The translations under genes and the position numbers were made by a program. Of a stretch of DNA of 64,000 bases, positions 39,479 through 48,475 are shown piece by piece; the first letter of the stretch is position 1; the number at the start of each line of letters is the position of its first letter. The stretch comes from Haemophilus parainfluenzae (GTDB taxonomy: Bacteria; Pseudomonadota; Gammaproteobacteria; Enterobacterales; Pasteurellaceae): positions 1,347,501 through 1,411,500 of the forward strand of contig NZ_CP063120.1 in the NCBI RefSeq assembly GCF_014931395.1. The letters run 5' to 3'. Under the pieces are notes generated by a model. It had not been told where the DNA came from and ran no database searches. It was given only the letters and a program-made list of their open reading frames with translations.

Positions 39479-40024
39479 CTATTGACCCATATTTTTGACT
39501 GATTTTAAAAAGCCTTTGGCTGAAGTATAGACTTCATCTTTGCCCTGAGCATGTAAAATCATATCAGACATTTCACGGAACGCACCTTTTCCGCCGCCAA
39601 GTGAAAGCACATAATCCACAGCATTTTGCACATAAGGTGCAGAGTCTGCCACCGCAAAAGAAAGGCCACAGGTTGCAAAAGCGGGGAGATCGACACTGTC
39701 ATCACCAATATAGGCGGTTTGTTCAACAGTAACACCTGCTTGTTTCATGAGATCCAAACAAGCACTCTCTTTTTCAAGTTTACCAAGGAAGAACAACTTA
39801 ATTCCGAGATCTCTAATTCGTTTACGCAGAATCGCCGAATCTCTGCCCGATAATACGGCTACTTGAATACCTGCATCCATCAACATTTTGACGCCAAGTC
39901 CATCGCGCACATGGAAACTTTTAATCGCTTCGCCATTTGCATCATAATGGAGTAGTCCGTCAGTTAATACGCCATCGACATCGGTGATGACCAATTTAAT
40001 TTTCTTTAATTTTTCGTTAATCAT
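39479..40024 (-). CDS. kdsC: 3-deoxy-D-manno-octulosonate 8-phosphate phosphatase KdsC
   Basis: HAD-type phosphatase that makes free KDO for lipopolysaccharide. Nucleophile motif VITDVDGVLTDG near residues 12-23, motif II LSGRDS, motif IV GDDSVDLPAF. 181 aa with no cap domain, as expected. Its ATG and the kdsD stop meet at 40024, so it is coupled to kdsD. Confidence 0.94.
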   Translation of the reverse strand: MINEKLKKIKLVITDVDGVLTDGLLHYDANGEAIKSFHVRDGLGVKMLMDAGIQVAVLSGRDSAILRKRIRDLGIKLFFLGKLEKESACLDLMKQAGVTVEQTAYIGDDSVDLPAFATCGLSFAVADSAPYVQNAVDYVLSLGGGKGAFREMSDMILHAQGKDEVYTSAKGFLKSVKNMGQ

Positions 40025-40959
40025 TAGCTTGAGAACTCCACTAAGCCCACAACATTATTTTCATCATTGACCACGACAAGAGAGTGAATTTTCTTCTCTT
40101 TCATCAAGTCTTCCGCTTTTGCTAGGAATTCATTTTCATGAATGGTTTTCGGTGAAGAGGTCATGAGCTCTTTCGCGGTCTTATTAAGCGTATCAGCACC
40201 GTTAGCCGTTAATGCTCTGCGCACATCACCATCGGTAATAATGCCTTTAAGTTGTTGGTTTTCCATGACTAATGCCACACCCATACGACCTTCATTCATA
40301 ATAGTTAAGCAATCAGTGAAGCTGGTATCTGGTGTGGTAATCGGCAATCGAGTTTGCATTTGATCTTTTACTTTACATAACAAACGACGACCAAGGCTGC
40401 CACCCGGATGGAATTTCGCAAAATCAGCTGGTTGGAAATGACGAGCCGTAATTAATGAAACCGCAAGAGCATCGCCTAAGGCTAAAGTGACTAACGCAGA
40501 AGTGGTTGGTGCGAGATTGTTTGGGCAGACTTCACGCTCTACCGTGATATCCAAAACATAATCCGCATGGCGAGCAAGCGTTGAGTTTTTATTGCTGGTT
40601 AAAGCAATAATTTTATTACCAAAGTTTTTCAAACTTGGAATGAGTTTATTTACATCATCGGTTTCACCGCTATAAGAAATCAGCATCACAATGTCGATCG
40701 GTTTTAACATACCTAAATCGCCATGAAAGGCTTCGGTCGGGTGGAGGAAGAAACTTGGTGTTCCTGTAGAGGCAAAAGTCGCCACCATTTTTTTGCCAAT
40801 TAGCCCCGATTTACCAATACCACCGATGACCAAACGACCTTCGCAAGCAAGAATAAGATCGACAACTTGAGAAAACTCATCATCCAAGCGTTGGCTTAGT
40901 TGTGCGAGCGCTTGGCTTTCAACAGAAAGTGTTTCTCGTGCGATTTGTAAATAATTCAT
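40024..40959 (-). CDS. kdsD: D-arabinose 5-phosphate isomerase KdsD
   Basis: Interconverts ribulose-5-phosphate and arabinose-5-phosphate, the first step of KDO synthesis. An N-terminal SIS domain (IGGIGKSGLIGKKMVATFASTG in part, FLHPTEAFHGDLG) is followed by two CBS motifs (about residues 205-311). 311 aa. The KdsD-KdsC pair supplies consecutive enzymes of the pathway; the lpt export genes usually next to it in enterobacteria are not here. The frame ends in FSS, slightly shorter than E. coli. Confidence 0.94.
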   Translation of the reverse strand: MNYLQIARETLSVESQALAQLSQRLDDEFSQVVDLILACEGRLVIGGIGKSGLIGKKMVATFASTGTPSFFLHPTEAFHGDLGMLKPIDIVMLISYSGETDDVNKLIPSLKNFGNKIIALTSNKNSTLARHADYVLDITVEREVCPNNLAPTTSALVTLALGDALAVSLITARHFQPADFAKFHPGGSLGRRLLCKVKDQMQTRLPITTPDTSFTDCLTIMNEGRMGVALVMENQQLKGIITDGDVRRALTANGADTLNKTAKELMTSSPKTIHENEFLAKAEDLMKEKKIHSLVVVNDENNVVGLVEFSS

Positions 40960-41048
40960 AGGAAATCCTTATGATAAAAGTGCGGTTGAAAATAACCGTG
41001 TTTTGCAGGGCTATTCTAACGGAAGTTATTAAAAATAAGAATGAAAAT

Positions 41049-41077
41049 TTGACCGCTCTTTGAATTCCCCCTATACT
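41049..41077 (+). promoter_or_regulatory. rnpB promoter
   Basis: TTGACC (41049-41054), 17 bp, TATACT (41072-41077): a strong sigma-70 promoter. The predicted start of 41083-41084 coincides with the expected 5' end of the RNA. Confidence 0.85.
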
Positions 41078-41082
41078 ACGCC

Positions 41083-41457
41083 GCGAGTTGGTTAGACAAT
41101 CGCTGGTTTATTGAAGCCCTTAACCGTGTTCGCACGACCTAGTGGGACAAGTAAACGAGAGGAAAGTCCGAGCTACAAAGGGCAGAGTGCCGGATAACGT
41201 CCGGGCGGCGTGAGCCGACGACCAGTGCAACAGAGAGCAGACCGCCGTGAAAACGGTAAGGGTGAAAGGGTGTGGTAAGAGCACACCGTGCCGTTGGTAA
41301 CAACGTGCAGCAAGGTAAACTCCACTCGTAGCAAGACCAAATAGGAACTCAATGGATGGCCCGTCCAGAGTTCGGGTAGGTTGCTTGAGCGGCAGAGTAA
41401 TTTGTCGCCTAGAGGAATGATTGTCCACGACAGAACTCGGCTTATCGACCAACTCAA
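41083..41457 (+). ncRNA. rnpB: RNase P RNA (type A)
   Basis: Catalytic RNA that matures tRNA 5' ends. Conserved segments are GAGGAAAGTCCGAGCT near 41158 (CR-I), the CAGTGCAACAGAGAGCAGACC stretch near 41222 (in part), and the 3' CAGAACTCGGCTTATCG near 41431. The 5' GAGTTGGT pairs with the 3' ACCAACTC (P1 helix), which sets the ends. About 375 nt, normal for a gammaproteobacterial type A RNA. The protein subunit gene is not here. Confidence 0.96.
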
Positions 41458-41473
41458 CAAATTCATCAAAAAA

Positions 41474-41534
41474 TGACCGCACTTTTGTTTTTTCATTATC
41501 CTACTCGGGATGGAATGAATAAAAGTGCGGTTAT
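41474..41534. terminator. Terminator between rnpB and dinB
   Basis: Uptake-signal arms TGACCGCACTTTT (41474-41486) and AAAAGTGCGGTTA (41521-41533) enclose a second inner dyad TTCATT...AATGAA. It serves the convergent rnpB and dinB. Confidence 0.75.
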
Positions 41535-41547
41535 TTTCTTTTGTGTT

Positions 41548-42615
41548 TTACCACAAACTCATTTGTTCTAAATGGCTTTCTTCCGGTAACGTCACGTGTA
41601 ATCCCACAAGACGAATGGATTTCCCCTGGCTACGTTGCCAAATTTGTTCCAGTAATTGCTGAAAGCTTTTTAACGATAAAGTTAAGCCAGTTTTTTCTAA
41701 GGTCGTCACCTGAAAATCTTCAAATTTTAATTTTACCCCAATTTTGCGAAAAGCGGTTAAAGGGATATTCGGCGCGCTTCGTTCAATGCGACGAATAAGT
41801 TCGGCATAGAGATTATCTAACAATGCTATACCTTGTTCGAGATGGCTAATATTTTCGGATAAGGTGCGTTCTACACCGATAGATTTTCGTTCTCGATGTG
41901 CTTGGATTTCACGATCATCAATGCCATGGCTAAAATCCCAAATTCGTTTGCCCATTTTACCGAAGATATTTAATAGAATAGATTGATCGAGTTTTTGCAC
42001 ATCTTCGCAAGTTTCTAGGCCCATTTTCAATAAACGTTCAGAAGTGACTTTGCCCACACCAGGGATTTTTTTTAATGGCAGTGTTTTTACAAACTGCTCA
42101 ACTTCATGAGGTTGAATCACAAATTGTCCGTTCGGTTTATTCATATCGGAAGCAATTTTGGCGAGAAATTTAAGAGGCGCCACACCAGCAGAGGCAGTCA
42201 GTTTTAATTCATCAAAAATGGCTTGGCAAATTTCTTGTGCGATCCACGTGGCGGATCCTGAACATTGTGTACAATCCGTGACATCCAAATAAGCTTCATC
42301 TAATGAAAGTGGCTCAATGATAGAAGTATAGCGTTGAAAGATCTGATGAATTTGTGCGGATACCTGTTTATAAAGCGGCATATTAACGGGCACTAAAATC
42401 AGATTAGGGCATTTTTTGATAGCTTGTGCTGTCGGCATCGCACTGTGTAGTCCAAATTTTCGAGCTTCATAATTACAGGTCGTGAGTACACCACGTTGTC
42501 GAGAACTACCACCTACTGCGACAGGTTTACCCTGTAGCGTTGGATTTTCACGGATTTCAACAGAGGCATAAAAGCAATCCATATCAATGTGAATAATTTT
42601 TCGGGTGGAGTTCAT
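41548..42615 (-). CDS. dinB: DNA polymerase IV
   Basis: Y-family translesion polymerase. Catalytic motifs IHIDMDCFYASVE (residues 8-20) and PLSLDEAYLDVTD (about 101-113) supply the metal-binding acids. The helix-hairpin-helix region (LKKIPGVGKVTSERLL) and little-finger domain follow. 355 aa, full length. I saw no convincing LexA box in the 109 bp upstream. A perfect uptake signal lies just before the start. Confidence 0.95.
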   Translation of the reverse strand: MNSTRKIIHIDMDCFYASVEIRENPTLQGKPVAVGGSSRQRGVLTTCNYEARKFGLHSAMPTAQAIKKCPNLILVPVNMPLYKQVSAQIHQIFQRYTSIIEPLSLDEAYLDVTDCTQCSGSATWIAQEICQAIFDELKLTASAGVAPLKFLAKIASDMNKPNGQFVIQPHEVEQFVKTLPLKKIPGVGKVTSERLLKMGLETCEDVQKLDQSILLNIFGKMGKRIWDFSHGIDDREIQAHRERKSIGVERTLSENISHLEQGIALLDNLYAELIRRIERSAPNIPLTAFRKIGVKLKFEDFQVTTLEKTGLTLSLKSFQQLLEQIWQRSQGKSIRLVGLHVTLPEESHLEQMSLW

Positions 42616-42724
42616 GCTATAAGTGCGGTCAAAATTAGGCGTGTTTTTAGTATATCGAAAAGAAAATAACTGTTCAAGTATACAGTTGTTAAAAAGCCCA
42701 CATTGCGTGGGCTAGATAAAAGAA

Positions 42725-43213
42725 TTAACGATCAGAAAGGATAGTTTTATCGGAGAATTTTACAATACGTTCAATCGTATAAACGTCAATTTTTTCTTGT
42801 TGATTCATAAAGGCTTTGCGAGCATTCTCTGATAACTGTACAAATGGAATCTGCAAATTAATATCTAGGGATTTTCCTGGTAGTAATGGGTTTTCTAAAT
42901 TGATTTGCATATCTTGGCTGTAGATAACCTCGCGATTATTTACATACACGCCAACCCATTGAATATTTTGAATTGGTTTTTTGCCTACATTAGTAATTTT
43001 ATGCTTAAATGCGCTTAATGCTTGGCCTTTTTCATCGACAACCATTTCACGTTTCCCAACATTAATAGCAAGATATTGGTCAACTTTGTCATCAGCTTTG
43101 GTCACTTGTTGTGTTGCTTTTGCGGGTGTTGCTTCTTTTGCAATAACTTGTGTGTTAAATGCTAAACATAATGCACCTAATGAAAGTATGGTCAGAGATT
43201 TTAATGTTTTCAT
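42725..43213 (-). CDS. Conserved exported protein of unknown function
   Basis: 162 aa with a clear Sec signal peptide (MKTLKSLTILSLGALCLAFN..., cleavage likely after QVIA). A Thr/Lys/Ala-rich linker leads into a beta-rich domain of about 110 residues (DQYLAINVGKREMVVDEKGQ, KITNVGKKPIQNIQWVGVYV). The pattern of a conserved N-G-K-x-P linking strands resembles FxLYD-type Ig-like periplasmic domains, but this is only a fold impression. Not recognised. It lies alone between dinB and ssrA. Confidence 0.65.
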   Translation of the reverse strand: MKTLKSLTILSLGALCLAFNTQVIAKEATPAKATQQVTKADDKVDQYLAINVGKREMVVDEKGQALSAFKHKITNVGKKPIQNIQWVGVYVNNREVIYSQDMQINLENPLLPGKSLDINLQIPFVQLSENARKAFMNQQEKIDVYTIERIVKFSDKTILSDR

Positions 43214-43320
43214 TATTCGATTCCTTATAAAAAAGTGGCAAAATTTTACCCTAACTTCTTAGGTTAATAAATAGCTTCTTTTCCTTTCTTGGATTTTTTG
43301 ATAAACTGCCGAACAATTTT

Positions 43321-43686
43321 GGGGCTGATTCTGGATTCGACGGGATTAGCGAAGCCCAAGGTGCACGTCGAGGTGCGGTAGGCCTCGTAAATAAACCGCA
43401 AAAAAATAGTCGCAAACGACGAACAATACGCTTTAGCAGCTTAATAACCTGCTCATAGCCTTCGCTCCCCAGCTTCCGCTCGTAAGACGGGGATAAAGCG
43501 GAGTCAAACCAAAACGAGATCGTGTGGAAGCCGCTGTTTGAGGATCGAAGCACTAAATTGAATCAAACTAGCTTAAGTTTAGCGTGTCTGTCCGCATGCT
43601 TAAGTGAAATTAAAGACGAGACTAAACGTGTAGTACTGAAGGTAGAGTAATTTCGGACGCGGGTTCAACTCCCGCCAGCTCCACCA
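43321..43686 (+). ncRNA. ssrA: Transfer-messenger RNA (tmRNA)
   Basis: Rescues stalled ribosomes. The 5' GGGGCTGATTCTGGATTCGAC and the 3' GGTTCAACTCCCGCCAGCTCC-ACCA form the tRNA-like domain, and the acceptor arms pair. The tag frame begins at GCA 43412 and reads ANDEQYALAA before tandem stops TAATAA at 43442. The CCA end is encoded. The intact 3' end is followed by an inward-facing integrase, so this gene is the likely prophage attachment site. Tagged products are substrates of Prc, also in this window. Confidence 0.97.
43650..43686 (+). other. Probable left attachment site in the ssrA 3' end
   Basis: The T-arm and acceptor part of ssrA is a common target of tyrosine integrases, and an integrase gene starts 195 bp further on. 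The left junction should be a sequence shared with the right end of the prophage, which is outside the window, so the exact core cannot be fixed here. Confidence 0.55.
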
Positions 43687-43711
43687 CAAAACAAGATCTA
43701 AAAAGATCACA

Positions 43712-43755
43712 AACGGTCAAATTTATTGAAAAATCAATAATTTGACCGTTTTTAT
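43712..43755 (+). terminator. Terminator after ssrA
   Basis: AACGGTCAAATT (43712-43723) pairs with AATTTGACCGTT (43739-43750), extended by ATTG/CAAT inside, followed by a T run. Probably the ssrA terminator, kept at the junction. Confidence 0.85.
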
Positions 43756-43820
43756 TTGGTGTCTTAATACTGCTCAAAAGATCAGTTAATTTCACAAACG
43801 ATCACATTTTTTAGTAGTAA

Positions 43821-43865
43821 AAATGGAAGTAAGAACTTACAATGCGCAAAATCTTACTACCATTT
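43821..43865. repeat. Nested inverted repeats upstream of the integrase
   Basis: AAATGGAAGTAAGA (43821-43834) and TCTTACTACCATTT (43852-43865) are inverted with one mismatch. A second palindrome, GTAAG-AA-CTTAC (43829-43840), lies across the left arm. Just upstream of int, they could be integrase or excisionase arm sites or an operator. Confidence 0.55.
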
Positions 43866-43881
43866 ATAGAATTTTGTGATT

Positions 43882-45174
43882 ATGGCAAAAATCATCAAAC
43901 AGCTTACTATTGCGCAAGTGAACAACGCCAAAGCGGCGGAAAAGATCTATTATTTATTCGATGGGGAAGGGCTGAAACTTGTCGTCAAGCCTAACGGGGT
44001 GAAAACATGGGTGTTTAATTACAAACGCCCTTACACATTAAAACGCACAGAAAAAACCATCGGCACTTATCCCACTGTATCGTTAAAAGATGCACGTCAA
44101 AAAGCACAAGAATTCCGCCAACTTTTAGCCAATAAGATTGACCCGCACGAATTTGAGCAAAAACAAGCCGAAGAAGCATTAAAAGAACAGTGCAGTACAT
44201 TTGCTTATGTTGCAAATGAATGGTTGCTCTATCGTGCGAAAATCGGCAAAGAACAAGGCAATTACACAGAGAGAACGAAAGTTGACACAGAAAGACGTGT
44301 CAATGCGGCCATTGATTTAATTGGTGACGTGCCTTTCAAAGAATTGACCTTAAAACACGGCTTATCCGTGCTTGAACCGCATCGCCAATCAGGTGCAACG
44401 GCTGAATTGAAAAAGCGTTACTTGGTTTTGAAATCAATCGCAGAATATGCCGAACGTTTTGAATATTGGGAAAACAACAAATGGAAATATCTTGGTGATG
44501 ATCTCCCTGCAGTGAATAAAAACAAACATCACCCGTCAATTCATTACAAAGCGTTACCGGAATTTATGATCAGCCTTGCACGGGCCAACATATCCCAAAC
44601 GGTGCGACTTGCAATTTTATGGGGATTGCTCAACGCCACAAGGGCGAGCGAAACCGTCAGTGCAAAATATTCCGACATCATCGAACACGAGAATTTACCG
44701 AATGGCAAAGTGTGGCAAGTAGTCATTTCAAAAGGCGGGAAAGGGGAGCGACTGCACCTTGTGCCATTAAGCAAACAGGCAGAAACCTTGCTTTCATATA
44801 TCAAGCATCACACAAACAAGGAATATTTATTCCCGTCCACTTTATCAAAGGCGAGAAACGAAAAGCATATTAATAGCCAAACGCCGAATGAAGTGATTAA
44901 AACAATGGACGGCGGCAAATACAAAGGCACCATGACAAATCATGGTATTCGGTCAATATTCAGCAGTTATTGCAATGATAATCGCCTAGAACTAGGATTG
45001 GATAAAGAAGTCATTGAAATTTGTCTAAGCCATTTAAATTCCGATGAAATACGAAACGCCTATAATCGGGCGGAATATTTGCCTTACCGATTAAAGACGT
45101 TTCAAGAATGGGCCAACTATGTTGAAAAATGCGCGAATGGTTTATTCAAAGAAATTATTGCCGACAAGTCTTAA
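43882..45174 (+). CDS. int: Phage tyrosine integrase (P4-type, DUF4102 N-terminus)
   Basis: Site-specific recombinase. N-terminal DUF4102 arm-binding domain (YLFDGEGLKLVVKPNGVKTW), SAM-like core-binding domain, then a catalytic domain with Arg in NATRASE, H-x-x-R in NHGIRS, LSH near the C-terminus and the nucleophile Tyr in NRAEY. The start is ATG 43882 (430 aa); GTG 43876 would add two residues. It points into the prophage from the ssrA end. Its last 20 bp overlap the convergent AlpA-like gene. Confidence 0.93.
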   Translation: MAKIIKQLTIAQVNNAKAAEKIYYLFDGEGLKLVVKPNGVKTWVFNYKRPYTLKRTEKTIGTYPTVSLKDARQKAQEFRQLLANKIDPHEFEQKQAEEALKEQCSTFAYVANEWLLYRAKIGKEQGNYTERTKVDTERRVNAAIDLIGDVPFKELTLKHGLSVLEPHRQSGATAELKKRYLVLKSIAEYAERFEYWENNKWKYLGDDLPAVNKNKHHPSIHYKALPEFMISLARANISQTVRLAILWGLLNATRASETVSAKYSDIIEHENLPNGKVWQVVISKGGKGERLHLVPLSKQAETLLSYIKHHTNKEYLFPSTLSKARNEKHINSQTPNEVIKTMDGGKYKGTMTNHGIRSIFSSYCNDNRLELGLDKEVIEICLSHLNSDEIRNAYNRAEYLPYRLKTFQEWANYVEKCANGLFKEIIADKS

Positions 45175-45322
45175 TGTATTCGTTCAAGTCGCTTTCCGCA
45201 ATCTTGCGGGAGCGACCGAATTTATAAGACTTTAACTTGCCACTAGAAATCCAACGTTTCACGGTCGCTTCTGAACAAATGCCAGTCTGCACGATCTCTT
45301 TTATTGAAAAATAACGTTCCAT
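45155..45322 (-). CDS. AlpA/excisionase-like helix-turn-helix protein, 55 aa
   Basis: Read directly; too short for usual ORF cut-offs. The product (MERYFSIKEIVQTGICSEAT...) has a MerR-type winged helix-turn-helix (EATVKRWISSGKLKSYKFGR) typical of AlpA or excisionase DNA-bending proteins. Its ATG shares one base with the stop of the gene upstream (TAATG). It runs against int and overlaps the int 3' end by 20 bp, so it ends the leftward early operon. Role as excisionase is inference. Confidence 0.8.
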   Translation of the reverse strand: MERYFSIKEIVQTGICSEATVKRWISSGKLKSYKFGRSRKIAESDLNEYIKTCRQ

Positions 45323-45834
45323 TATAAATCACCTTCTTTCACAAACACGCCGTCAATCATACGCCCCTTGCGGTCTTTGATTTCATCCCATGCCGCTTGC
45401 ACACAATCGTGGATATCTAAATCAAAATGATGTGCAACTTCTAACAGTTGAACAAAGCATGACATAAATAAAACACTAATATTTGCGTGACTGCTTAATT
45501 CATGGCTTAAACGATGCAACACATACAATGAATTAATTAAGTGATCTTCAATATCAACTTTATTGTTGCCGTATGGTTCAACAAATGCAGCAACTTCATC
45601 CGCTGAAAGCATTTCATCTTTCTTGCGTTGTGCGGCCAAAATAACCATCACAACAAAGCAATCCCCGATGCTATCTTTCACCACATCAATTTTATTTTTA
45701 GATACGCCACTGCATAGCTCCCCGAATTCTTCCATTAATTTAATGAATTGTTTTTTCGGTGTAGAACCTTCAATCAAATTGCGAGCTTCTGCCCAATTTT
45801 CGATGTTTTTAATAAGTTGTGTTAATGTTGTCAT
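45322..45834 (-). CDS. MazG-like nucleotide pyrophosphohydrolase domain protein
   Basis: 170 aa from ATG 45834, which has GGAG 9 bp upstream; 45849 is possible. The MazG-type EExxE and KDxxGD acid motifs are present: KLMEEFGELCSG and DVVKDSIGDCFVV. Such phage proteins hydrolyse nucleotides, possibly ppGpp or modified dNTPs. The second half (HLINSLYVLHRLSHELSSHA) is another helical segment with similar spacing. Coupled to the AlpA-like gene. Confidence 0.78.
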   Translation of the reverse strand: MTTLTQLIKNIENWAEARNLIEGSTPKKQFIKLMEEFGELCSGVSKNKIDVVKDSIGDCFVVMVILAAQRKKDEMLSADEVAAFVEPYGNNKVDIEDHLINSLYVLHRLSHELSSHANISVLFMSCFVQLLEVAHHFDLDIHDCVQAAWDEIKDRKGRMIDGVFVKEGDL

Positions 45835-45869
45835 TTTATATTTCTCCATAATGTTTAATATTAAATTTT

Positions 45870-46262
45870 TTATTTTCCGTCATTACCATTTAATTGTTTG
45901 ATGATGTTATCTATCGAATTTGTAACAAGAACTAAATTAACTCCACTTAAACAAGATGTATTATTTACTATTCCCATATCTGAATAAAAACGGTCACAAA
46001 GATCATCAATTACTTTTATTCCTTCTTCTGAAAGATAAAGTGCTGTTCCTGTTTCTAAGCATTCTGAAAAATCATCATCATTAATAGATGTTCCATCACC
46101 CGGTATTTCTTCGCATTCCACAAAACAAGTAATTAAATCTGAACTTAAATATGCAGTGAAATGTTCAAAACCACTGCTAATTGGCATAACATCTGACTTT
46201 CCTTTAATTTTAACTGGTTCAACATTTTCTTTTACGAATTCCAATTTCAAAAATTTACCCAT
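45870..46262 (-). CDS. Hypothetical early phage protein, 130 aa
   Basis: Acidic, soluble protein with no motif I recognise; middle segment ECEEIPGDGTSINDDDFSECLE is strongly acidic. More AT-rich than its neighbours. It lies between the replication protein and the MazG-like gene in the same direction, with small gaps. Confidence 0.65.
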   Translation of the reverse strand: MGKFLKLEFVKENVEPVKIKGKSDVMPISSGFEHFTAYLSSDLITCFVECEEIPGDGTSINDDDFSECLETGTALYLSEEGIKVIDDLCDRFYSDMGIVNNTSCLSGVNLVLVTNSIDNIIKQLNGNDGK

Positions 46263-46269
46263 AATTCAC

Positions 46270-48468
46270 CTACATTTTCCCCAATCTTTCCCAAAATCCA
46301 GTCACTTTCTGACTAAATTTTTTCACAGAAAAGAGCGGAATTTTTTCTTCTTTGATGAAAACGTTGGCGTTTTCATAACAAATCCACTGAAAGTCATTAA
46401 GCCGTAACCGTTTATATTTGATTAATAGATCAATTTGTGACCGATTAATCATAAAACCGACAGGTAAAAGTGCATTTTTTACCTTTTGTTCAATTTCTGA
46501 ACGGTTACAGTTACTGACACAAGTCCAAGCGTCGCTACGCTCCTTGTTTGTTTCGGTGGTCTCCGCATTGGCATCAGTTGCAACATCTGCCGCTGTGCCT
46601 TTTTTAATAACCCAATTTTTAAGTTTTGTTCTTATACTTGCTAAACTGAAACGGTTTTTCACCCCCACAATTTTCTTTCTTGTTTCGCCGTATTGGTTCG
46701 GCTCACTTTCTTCATATTCCACGCATAATGGCTGATCTTCACGTTTAGCCATTGCGCCCCCTTGCAACTCTAAATAACTTGCAAAACAAGACACATCACA
46801 AACCGCTTGCGCGTCTGCAATGGTCTTATCATCAACATCATCTAACTGCCACTTCTCTAATTTGCGTAATTCACGCCATACAGAAATTGGCGGATTGCCG
46901 TAAAACTGGAATTGACGAATTCCCCAAAGGTTCGCCCACGCACGCACACGTTGCACGTTTTCGTCAAGTTTCAAACCTTCCACTTCGTCCGATGTTTCGT
47001 CTTTTTGATTGCCCGCATAAATGTTTTTGGCAATGTATTTTGCGATGTAAGAAACGGCAGAACCTTTTGCAGGGTCAATTTCATCTACTCTGCAGCGGTG
47101 TTTTTTCGCCCCGAATTCATCGCCGTCTAACTCTAAAGCTTTTGATTTAAATAAACGGATCACTTCTTCTTTATCTTCCGCTTTCACATACACAAGCAAA
47201 TGCCAGTGTGGAGTGGCGTCATGGTGTGGTTCAACGCCGCGCATACCAAAAAAGCCAATGCCACGTTTAGCAAACAAGGCACGCAACTGCGCCCAATTTT
47301 TGCTTAAATAAGCGTGGGTTGTGCGTGGGTCTGCACCTTTCCATTTCTTGTTATTTGTGCCGTTGTTATGGGTTGCATGGAAAGATGAAGGGGCGGTCAT
47401 GGTTAAGAACAATGACACATAGCCTTTTTCTGTTGCCCATTCGTCCACGCCACGCAAGCGGTTCATCATCTCGTTAAAACGGATGGCAGGATTACCGGAA
47501 GATTTTTGCCACATTGCCATCAATTCCACCTGTTCTGATGGATCGTCAATGTTTTCAATAATCATCTGTTTTAAATATTCCAAGTTGGCTTTTTGTTGAT
47601 TGCGGTAATCGCTCAATGCACCTGTTGAAATGTAAGGACTGACTTTTGCCGATACTTCACCGCAACCAATCGCCAAATGCTCGATAAGGCGTTTTTGCGT
47701 GCTGCGTAATGTGCGAAACCAGTATTTTTCGCATACCACACGCAACAATTCGCCTTCTTGCTGTTGCACAGAAAGGCGTTTACCTTCTTCAAGGCGGTGT
47801 TGGCTTTTAAGCGGAAAGCCAATGTTTTTGCAAACATCAGCACAAAGGCGGTGCAGTTCACTGCTTAAACGTGAAAAATCGACCGCACTTAATAGCCCAA
47901 CGGCTTTTTGATTGGCACAATCTTCCACGAAATCGCTTTGCAATCCGTTGAAGTGCAAGGCGAGTTTGTAGGCGATCTCTTTTAATTGGCGTTCGCCTAA
48001 TAGGTAGAAATGCAAGCCTTGACTATCCACAGGCTTTTGCATGGCCAAGTTGGCTGAATAGTGTTTGCGTTCAAGCAACCACGAAACAGAAATGCGATAT
48101 TGCTCAAAAACGGCTTCCAAACGATTGGTCAAAACATCACGCAATGTGGTGTTGGCAATTCGGGCTTGTTTATTGCCTAAACTAAAACTAATTGACCCAT
48201 CATCTTTAACACTGCGATAAGCACGCAACCACACATTACGGAAGTGTTCACGTTGGCGTTTGCGTGGTAAATCTGAAAGCAGTTTTTCAACATAATCAAA
48301 ATGATTAGGAGCAACCGCAAACAGCTCAATTTGTGCGGCAGTTGCTTGCGGCAAGTCTAAAGTGCGGTGAGTTTTAGCCGCACTTTCCATTCTTGCCAAA
48401 CGAGCTTCTTCCATCGCTGAATCACGTTTAGCGATGTTATTGTCTCGTTGTTGCTCCCAGTTCATCAT
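46270..48468 (-). CDS. Phage replication endonuclease (P2 gpA/HP1 Rep-like)
   Basis: Initiates rolling-circle replication by nicking the phage origin. HUH signature HWHLLVYV (about residue 420-427) and the two-tyrosine motif YIAKYIAKNIY (about 475-485) define the phage GPA family. 732 aa. MMNW offers two adjacent starts. An uptake signal is found near 47882 and a pair near 48361/48381. The origin in P2 lies inside gene A; I could not place it here. Confidence 0.92.
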   Translation of the reverse strand: MMNWEQQRDNNIAKRDSAMEEARLARMESAAKTHRTLDLPQATAAQIELFAVAPNHFDYVEKLLSDLPRKRQREHFRNVWLRAYRSVKDDGSISFSLGNKQARIANTTLRDVLTNRLEAVFEQYRISVSWLLERKHYSANLAMQKPVDSQGLHFYLLGERQLKEIAYKLALHFNGLQSDFVEDCANQKAVGLLSAVDFSRLSSELHRLCADVCKNIGFPLKSQHRLEEGKRLSVQQQEGELLRVVCEKYWFRTLRSTQKRLIEHLAIGCGEVSAKVSPYISTGALSDYRNQQKANLEYLKQMIIENIDDPSEQVELMAMWQKSSGNPAIRFNEMMNRLRGVDEWATEKGYVSLFLTMTAPSSFHATHNNGTNNKKWKGADPRTTHAYLSKNWAQLRALFAKRGIGFFGMRGVEPHHDATPHWHLLVYVKAEDKEEVIRLFKSKALELDGDEFGAKKHRCRVDEIDPAKGSAVSYIAKYIAKNIYAGNQKDETSDEVEGLKLDENVQRVRAWANLWGIRQFQFYGNPPISVWRELRKLEKWQLDDVDDKTIADAQAVCDVSCFASYLELQGGAMAKREDQPLCVEYEESEPNQYGETRKKIVGVKNRFSLASIRTKLKNWVIKKGTAADVATDANAETTETNKERSDAWTCVSNCNRSEIEQKVKNALLPVGFMINRSQIDLLIKYKRLRLNDFQWICYENANVFIKEEKIPLFSVKKFSQKVTGFWERLGKM

Positions 48469-48475
48469 GTTATTT

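Noticed and set aside
41120..41496. Two overlapping minus-strand frames of 107-120 aa
   Set aside because: They are inside RNase P RNA, read on the opposite strand.
43251..43553. 100-aa minus-strand frame
   Set aside because: It is antisense to tmRNA and has no coding support.
46418..47150. Plus-strand frames of 105 and 132 aa
   Set aside because: Reverse-strand shadows of the phage replication endonuclease.
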